Shown here piece by piece: positions 59,437-64,000 of a DNA stretch of 64,000 nt. The DNA is from Streptomyces griseoaurantiacus (GTDB lineage: Bacteria > Actinomycetota > Actinomycetes > Streptomycetales > Streptomycetaceae): contig BNBP01000022.1 in the NCBI GenBank assembly GCA_014656015.1, positions 1 through 64,000 on the forward strand, in the 5' to 3' direction. Below the pieces are notes generated by a model that made no database searches, had not been told where the DNA came from, and saw nothing but the letters and a program-made list of their open reading frames with translations. A program made the translations under genes and the position numbers. How positions within the stretch are numbered: position 1 is the stretch's first letter; each line of letters starts with the position of its first letter.

Positions 59437-61185
59437 GTGCAGTTCGAGGTGTGGGCACCGCAGGCCGAGGACCGGGTGACGCTCCACTGCGAGGGCGCCA
59501 CGCACGCGATGGAGCCCGATCCGCGGCGCGCCGGATGGTGGCGCGCCGAGGCACCGGCGGGCGAGGGCACACGGTACGGGTTCGCCCTGGACGGCGGCCC
59601 GGTGCTGCCCGACCCCCGTTCGCGCCGCCAGCCCGACGGCCCCGACGGGCCGAGCGCGGTGGTCGACCAGGAGCGATACGAGTGGCGCGCCCCCTGGCCG
59701 GGCCGCGGGCTGCCGGGCGCGGTCCTGTACGAGCTGCACGTGGGCACGTACACCCCCCAGGGCACGCTGGACGCGGCCGCCGACCGGCTGGAGCACCTGG
59801 TGGAACTCGGCGTCACGCACGTTGAGTTGATGCCGCTGTGCCCCTTCCCCGGCCGGCACGGCTGGGGCTACGAGGGGGTCTCGCTGTGGGCCGTGCACGA
59901 GCCCTACGGCGGCCCCGAGGCGCTCAAGCGGTTCGTCGACCGGGCGCACGAGCTGGGCCTCGGCGTGGTCCTGGACGTGGTCCACAACCACCTGGGCCCC
60001 TCCGGCAACTACCTGCCCGCGTTCGGCCCGTACTTCACCGACACCCACCACACCCCCTGGGGCGTCGCCGTCAACCTGGACGCGCCCGGCTCCGACGAGG
60101 TGCGCGCCTATCTGCTCGGCAGCGCGCTGGCCTGGCTGCGCGACTACCGGCTGGACGGGCTGCGCCTGGACGCCGTGCACGCGCTGCACGACACCCGCGC
60201 CCTGCACTTCCTGGAGGAGTTGTCCGCCGCCGTCGACGCGCTCGCCGCCGAGCTGGGACGGCCGCTGTTCCTGATCGCCGAGTCCGACCTGGCCGACCCC
60301 CGGCTGATCACGCCGCGCGCGCAGGGCGGCCTCGGGCTGCACGCCCAGTGGAACGACGATTTCCACCACGCCCTGCACACCGCCCTGACCGGCGAGGGCC
60401 AGGGCTACTACGAGGACTTCGCCCGCGCCCCGCTCGCCGCGCTCGCCAAGACCCTCGGCCACGGCTTCTTCCACGACGGCACCTACTCGACGTTCCGGGG
60501 CCGTTCCCACGGCCGTCCGCTGGACCGCACCCGGACCTCGGCGCACCGGCTGCTGGGCTACACGCAGACCCACGACCAGGTCGGCAACCGCGCGCAGGGC
60601 GACCGGCTCGCCGCCTCCCTCTCCCCCGGGCTGCTGGCCTGCGCGGCGGCGCTGATGCTGACCGCCCCGTTCACGCCGATGCTGTTCATGGGTGAGGAGT
60701 GGGCGGCGGGCACGCCCTGGCAGTTCTTCACCGACCACACCGACCCGGAGCTCGCCGAGGCGGTGCGCAACGGGCGGCGGCGGGAGTTCGCGGCGCACGG
60801 CTGGGCCGAGGAGGACGTCCCCGACCCGCAGGACCACGCCACCCGGGACCGCTCCTGCCTGGACTGGTCGGAGCCGGAGCGCGCGCCGCACGCGCGCGTG
60901 CTGGCCTGGTACCGGGAGCTGATCGCGCTGCGGCACGCCCAGCCGGACCTGACCAACCCCGATCTCGCCGACGTGAAGGTGACCTTCGACGAGGGCGCGC
61001 GCTGGCTGGCCTTCCGCCGCGGGGACGTCCGGGTGGCGGTCAACCTCGGCGAGAAGCCGGCCCGCGTCCCCCTCGGCCTGCGCGGGGCGCGGGTGCTGGC
61101 GGCGTGGGAGCCGGTGCCCGCGCCGGACGCGGACGGGGCGCTGTCGCTGCCGGGCGAGTCCGCCGTCGTCCTGCTGCGCGAGTAG
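59437..61185 (+). CDS. treZ: Malto-oligosyltrehalose trehalohydrolase
   Basis: This 582-residue GH13 subfamily 10 enzyme cleaves the trehalose unit from malto-oligosyltrehalose. GTG at 59437 with GGGGGAG 6 bases upstream gives the usual start VQFEVWAPQAEDRV. An N-terminal CBM48-like domain (1-85) precedes the barrel with YELHVGTYTPQGTLDAAADR, nucleophile D245 (DGLRLDAVHAL), acid/base E282 (LIAESDLADP) and the conserved TQTHDQVGNRAQGDRL; the C-terminal beta domain includes LFMGEEWAAGTPW upstream of it. It completes the pathway from glycogen (GlgX, TreY) to free trehalose, an osmolyte and spore reserve. It is cytoplasmic. Confidence 0.95.
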   Translation: MQFEVWAPQAEDRVTLHCEGATHAMEPDPRRAGWWRAEAPAGEGTRYGFALDGGPVLPDPRSRRQPDGPDGPSAVVDQERYEWRAPWPGRGLPGAVLYELHVGTYTPQGTLDAAADRLEHLVELGVTHVELMPLCPFPGRHGWGYEGVSLWAVHEPYGGPEALKRFVDRAHELGLGVVLDVVHNHLGPSGNYLPAFGPYFTDTHHTPWGVAVNLDAPGSDEVRAYLLGSALAWLRDYRLDGLRLDAVHALHDTRALHFLEELSAAVDALAAELGRPLFLIAESDLADPRLITPRAQGGLGLHAQWNDDFHHALHTALTGEGQGYYEDFARAPLAALAKTLGHGFFHDGTYSTFRGRSHGRPLDRTRTSAHRLLGYTQTHDQVGNRAQGDRLAASLSPGLLACAAALMLTAPFTPMLFMGEEWAAGTPWQFFTDHTDPELAEAVRNGRRREFAAHGWAEEDVPDPQDHATRDRSCLDWSEPERAPHARVLAWYRELIALRHAQPDLTNPDLADVKVTFDEGARWLAFRRGDVRVAVNLGEKPARVPLGLRGARVLAAWEPVPAPDADGALSLPGESAVVLLRE

Positions 61186-61200
61186 GGACGGGTCCCCGAT

Positions 61201-62586
61201 TCACTCCCCGTCCCGCCGTTTTCCGGCCGGCTCGGCGGCGGTGCGGCGCCGGTGCACGGTGGCGACGGCGCCCAGGACCACGCCGATCGCGAGGACGATC
61301 AGCCCGCGCAGCCAGACCTCGCCGTCGACCTGGGTCGCCAGCGCCACGCAGGAGGCGGCGCCCAGGACGGGGACGACGGTGTACGCGCGGAAGTGCGGCC
61401 GCGTCGTCCGGTCCCGCCGCTGGACGAGGACGGCCGTGTTCACCAGGAAGAACACCACGAGGAGCAGCAGCACGAGGGTGGAGGCGAGGGTCGCCACGTC
61501 GCCCGTCAGCGCCAGCAGGAAGGCCAGGAGGGTCGTGGCGGCGATCGCGACCCACGGGGTGCGCCGCCCGGGGAGGACCCGGGTCAGGAAGCGGGGCAGG
61601 AGGCCGTCCCTCGCCATGCCGTAGGCCAGCCGGGAGCTCATGATGCCGGTGAGCAGCGCGCCGTTGGCGACGGCCACGAGGGCGATGGCGCTGAACACCT
61701 TGGGCGGCACCCCGCCCGCCTCCCGCACCACTTCGAGCAGCGGGCCGCTGGAGCCGGCCAGTCGCGCGGTGGGCACGGCGGCCGAGGCGACGAGGCCGAC
61801 GAGGACGTAGACCGCCCCGGCCGTCACGAGGGCGCCGAAGAGGGCGCGGGGGTAGGAGCGGCGCGGGTCCCGGGTCTCCTCGGCGACGTTGACCGAGGTC
61901 TCGAAGCCGACGAAGGAGTAGTAGGCGAGCACGGTTCCGCCGAGGACACCGGCGGCCGCCCCCTTGTCGGAGGTGCCCAGGTGGACGAGCCGGCCGGCGT
62001 CGCCGTCACCGCGCAGGAAGAGCCAGACGCCGAGCCCGACGACGAGGACCAGGCCGCCCACCTCGACGAGGGTCGCCGCCACGTTGGCCCGGGTGGACTC
62101 GCTGATGCCGCGGGCGTTCAGCAGGGCGAGGAGGATCAGGAAGACGGCCGCCACCGCGACGACGGGGAGGCTGACGAAGGCGGACAGGTAGTCGCCGGCG
62201 AAGCCTCGGGCCAGCGCGGCCACGGACACGACGCCCGCGGCGAGCATGCAGAAGCCGGCGAGGAAGCCGGTGAAGGGCCCGTAGGCGAGGGTCGTGTAGT
62301 GGGAGGCGCCGCCGGCCCGGGGGTACTTCGTGCTGAGCTCGGCGTACGAGGCGGCCGTGAGCAGCGAGAGCAGCAGCGCGAGGAGGAGGGGCACCCACAC
62401 GGCGCCACCCGACTCCGCGGCGATCTGGCCGATGAGGACGTAGACGCCGGCGCCCAGCACGTCTCCGAGGATGAAGAAGTACAGCAGGGGGGTGGTGAGG
62501 GCCTTCTTGAGCGGGGTGGTGCCGTCCGGCGGCGGGGCGCCGTGCCGGGGGGAACCGGCGGACGTCGGTGCGGGTGGAGTAGTCAC
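61201..62586 (-). CDS. APC-superfamily amino acid permease
   Basis: This 461-residue transporter has 12 predicted helices. Helix 1 carries the broken substrate-binding motif GDVLGAGVYVLIGQIA, and helix 6 has AYYSFVGFETSVNVAEETRDP, both typical of amino acid/polyamine permeases. The loop SSRLAYGMARDGLLPRFLTRV between helices 8 and 9 is also characteristic. The substrate is not determined; the pattern is nearest to cationic or broad amino acid transporters. It starts at GTG, is transcribed alone, and converges on treZ with only 15 bp between the two stop codons. Confidence 0.9.
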   Translation of the reverse strand: MTTPPAPTSAGSPRHGAPPPDGTTPLKKALTTPLLYFFILGDVLGAGVYVLIGQIAAESGGAVWVPLLLALLLSLLTAASYAELSTKYPRAGGASHYTTLAYGPFTGFLAGFCMLAAGVVSVAALARGFAGDYLSAFVSLPVVAVAAVFLILLALLNARGISESTRANVAATLVEVGGLVLVVGLGVWLFLRGDGDAGRLVHLGTSDKGAAAGVLGGTVLAYYSFVGFETSVNVAEETRDPRRSYPRALFGALVTAGAVYVLVGLVASAAVPTARLAGSSGPLLEVVREAGGVPPKVFSAIALVAVANGALLTGIMSSRLAYGMARDGLLPRFLTRVLPGRRTPWVAIAATTLLAFLLALTGDVATLASTLVLLLLVVFFLVNTAVLVQRRDRTTRPHFRAYTVVPVLGAASCVALATQVDGEVWLRGLIVLAIGVVLGAVATVHRRRTAAEPAGKRRDGE

Positions 62587-62707
62587 CCGTGTCGGCTACC
62601 CCTGGAGCGCGGTGACAGACGGGACGGGCGTGACGTGCGCCGGGACGGCCCAGCGCCGGCGCGGCCCGGCGTCCGCCGCACGGCCGCGCCGCGGGCCCGC
62701 CGGTCCG

Positions 62708-63652
62708 CTACAGCTCTCCCGCCTCTCCCCGCAGGTCCGTGACGCGCTCCAGGAGGATCGGTTCCCAGGCGCGGCGCAGGCGGTGGCGGAGCGGGCGCGG
62801 GTCCTCGCCGGTGGGGGCGTCGAGGCGGGCGGCGAGGTGGAGCAGGGCGTCGCAGCGGGCCAGCCACAGGCCGCGCAGGCAGGGCCTGGGTCCGTAGCCG
62901 GCCAGGGTCGCGGCGCGCACGGCGGCGGGGGCGCCGACCGCGCGGGCCAGCCCGGCGATGTCCTCGGCCGGGTCGCCGGTCACGGCCTCACCCCAGCCGA
63001 GCACCCCGCGCACCCTGCCGTCCTCGCCGATCACCAGGTGGGCGCCGGTGAGGCCGTGGTGCACGAGGACGGCCGTCCCCGGCTGAGCGGCGAGTTGCGC
63101 GGCGGCGGTGGCCGTGAACGCGGCGAGCCGGGCCGGGTCGAACTCGTCGGCCTCGCCGAGGCGCCGGGCGGCATCGCCCGCGGATCGGCGCAGGGCGTCC
63201 AGGGAGCGCGGCGCGCGGCGCGGCACGCCGAGCGTCTCGGCCTGCCGTACGGGGACCTCGCGCAGTCCGCGGAGGAGGGCGGCCAGGTCGGCCTCCCCGA
63301 GGGCGGAGACGCTCCGGTCCTCGGCGCTCGCGCCGGGCGGCCGGGTGTCGAGGGTGTAGGCGCGGCCGGGGCTCCACTCGCCGTGGGCGACGCCGGCGGG
63401 CACGGCGAGCGGCAGGTGCGGCCGGACCAGGTCGCGCAGCCGCGGTTCGCGGCGGCACCGCATGCTGCTGTCGCGGTCGGAGGCCAGCCGCAGCACGTGC
63501 CGGGTGCCGACCCACCAGAGTGTGCCCCCGGCGTCCTCGGCGGCGAGCCGCACCTCGGGCACCCCGGGTGCCGCCCCGTCGGACGTCTCCTTGAACAGGG
63601 AGCCGACGAGCCGGCGTACGTCCTCCGCCGTCGGGGTGGGTGCCTGGGTCAT
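62708..63652 (-). CDS. Aminoglycoside phosphotransferase-fold protein with degenerate active site
   Basis: This 314-residue protein has the two-lobe layout and C-terminal helices of APH/choline-kinase proteins: LWWVGTRHVLRLASDRDSSMR in the N-lobe, LVHHGLTGAHLVIGEDGRVRGVLGWGEA in the catalytic segment and TGDPAEDIAGLARA after it. The normal His-Gly-Asp-x4-Asn loop is H199-G200-L201...H205, so both catalytic Asp and Asn are lost. The metal-binding Asp of Ile-Asp-Trp/Phe is G219 (LGWGEA). It should therefore be a pseudokinase or bind ligands without phosphotransfer. It lies 70 bp downstream of the M24 peptidase gene on the same strand. Confidence 0.78.
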   Translation of the reverse strand: MTQAPTPTAEDVRRLVGSLFKETSDGAAPGVPEVRLAAEDAGGTLWWVGTRHVLRLASDRDSSMRCRREPRLRDLVRPHLPLAVPAGVAHGEWSPGRAYTLDTRPPGASAEDRSVSALGEADLAALLRGLREVPVRQAETLGVPRRAPRSLDALRRSAGDAARRLGEADEFDPARLAAFTATAAAQLAAQPGTAVLVHHGLTGAHLVIGEDGRVRGVLGWGEAVTGDPAEDIAGLARAVGAPAAVRAATLAGYGPRPCLRGLWLARCDALLHLAARLDAPTGEDPRPLRHRLRRAWEPILLERVTDLRGEAGEL

Positions 63653-63722
63653 GGTCGTCGCGCCGTCGTCTCGGTGGTTCGGGCTTCCTGCCGGTGGCCG
63701 GACGGCCGCCGTGCCGCGCGGG

Positions 63723-64000
63723 TCACTCGACGAGCACCATCTCCCGTTCGGTGCGGTTCAGGCGCCGGCCGCCGTCCTCGGTGACCGTCACGATGTCCTC
63801 GATCCGCACGCCGAAGCGTCCGGGCAGGTAGATGCCGGGTTCGACGGAGAAGCACATGCCGGGGACGAGGGGCTGCTCCTCGCCCTCGATCATGTAGGGC
63901 GGCTCGTGCGTGGTGACGCCGATGCCGTGTCCGGTGCGGTGGATGAAGTACTCGCCGTAGCCGGCCGCGTCGATGACCTCGCGGGCCGCCCGGTCCACGT
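63723..64000 (-). CDS. M24-family aminopeptidase (Xaa-Pro type), C-terminal part only
   Basis: Ninety-two codons lie in the window; the 5' part is beyond base 64000. The pita-bread fold C-terminal half is clear: FIHRTGHGIGVTTHEPPYM with the metal-ligand His, MCFSVEPGIYLPGRFGVRIEDIV with two metal-ligand Glu residues, and the terminal VTEDGGRRLNRTEREMVLVE. This pattern is that of Xaa-Pro aminopeptidases (PepP/PepQ-like), which remove the residue before proline; together with pip it would serve turnover of proline peptides. The intact enzyme usually has 360-490 residues. Confidence 0.85.
   Translation of the reverse strand, partial: VDRAAREVIDAAGYGEYFIHRTGHGIGVTTHEPPYMIEGEEQPLVPGMCFSVEPGIYLPGRFGVRIEDIVTVTEDGGRRLNRTEREMVLVE

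Overview
The window is chromosomal DNA of a Streptomyces. The evidence is the very high GC content and third-position GC bias, GTG starts and overlapping start/stop codons, an alditol oxidase that matches my memory of the S. coelicolor enzyme closely, a Streptomyces subtilisin-inhibitor (SSI) gene, a split copper amine oxidase, the actinobacterial sulfur-gene leader peptide, and rare TTA (bldA-type) codons confined to two secreted or exported-type genes. Both window edges cut genes: an IS3-family transposase leaves on the left and an M24 aminopeptidase on the right. I saw no rRNA, tRNA or CRISPR array.

Layout. (1) 1-8.0 kb is accessory DNA of lower GC. A LamG/DNRLRE secreted protein with three TTA codons is followed by an RHS/YD-repeat protein whose 3' end was cut off by an IS3-type element. 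(2) 8.6-19.1 kb holds an ECF sigma factor fused to a zinc-finger anti-sigma-like region, one membrane helix and an external CBM2 domain, then an unusual radical SAM protein, alditol oxidase, a TetR regulator, homocysteine S-methyltransferase, prolyl aminopeptidase, a carboxylesterase and a NarL-type response regulator. (3) 19.2-28.1 kb: a MarR/NmrA-like module with a very clear double operator separates that response regulator from a histidine kinase on the same strand. Then come a methyltransferase, a 181-bp palindromic repeat that supplies the C-terminus of a ThuA-like protein, a VOC protein, an AraC regulator, a YihY-family membrane protein and an AidB-like acyl-CoA dehydrogenase. (4) 28.1-32 kb has a GAF regulator, an orphan secreted protein and a GNAT acetyltransferase.

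(5) 32.0-41.6 kb is a complete assimilatory sulfate and sulfonate operon: leader peptide, sulfite reductase, a 59-residue zinc ribbon, cysH, cysC, cysD, cysN, an ABC transporter for sulfonate-type substrates, and a sirohydrochlorin chelatase that supplies the siroheme of the reductase. ATP sulfurylase (CysDN) and APS kinase (CysC) activate sulfate, CysH reduces it and SirA makes sulfide. Genes from the reductase to cysD overlap by 4 bp.

(6) 41.6-51.9 kb: DUF1697 protein, MMPL transporter, CDP-alcohol phosphatidyltransferase, phosphotransferase, exonuclease, a SAV2148-type HEPN protein, and a copper amine oxidase encoded as two polypeptides. (7) 52-61.2 kb is alpha-glucan and trehalose metabolism (glgX, treY, treZ), interrupted by an oppositely transcribed metallocarboxypeptidase/SSI pair and a DUF1707-FHA protein. 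(8) 61.2-64 kb: APC permease, a phosphotransferase-fold protein lacking its catalytic residues, and the partial M24 peptidase.

The observations I rate highest are the one-polypeptide polysaccharide-sensing sigma factor (8580-10073), the split amine oxidase with an altered cofactor motif (49673-51905), the translationally coupled TTA-containing carboxypeptidase/SSI pair (56679-58540), and the CX8CX2C radical SAM protein (10358-11677). All functional calls are by reading motifs; no database search was run.
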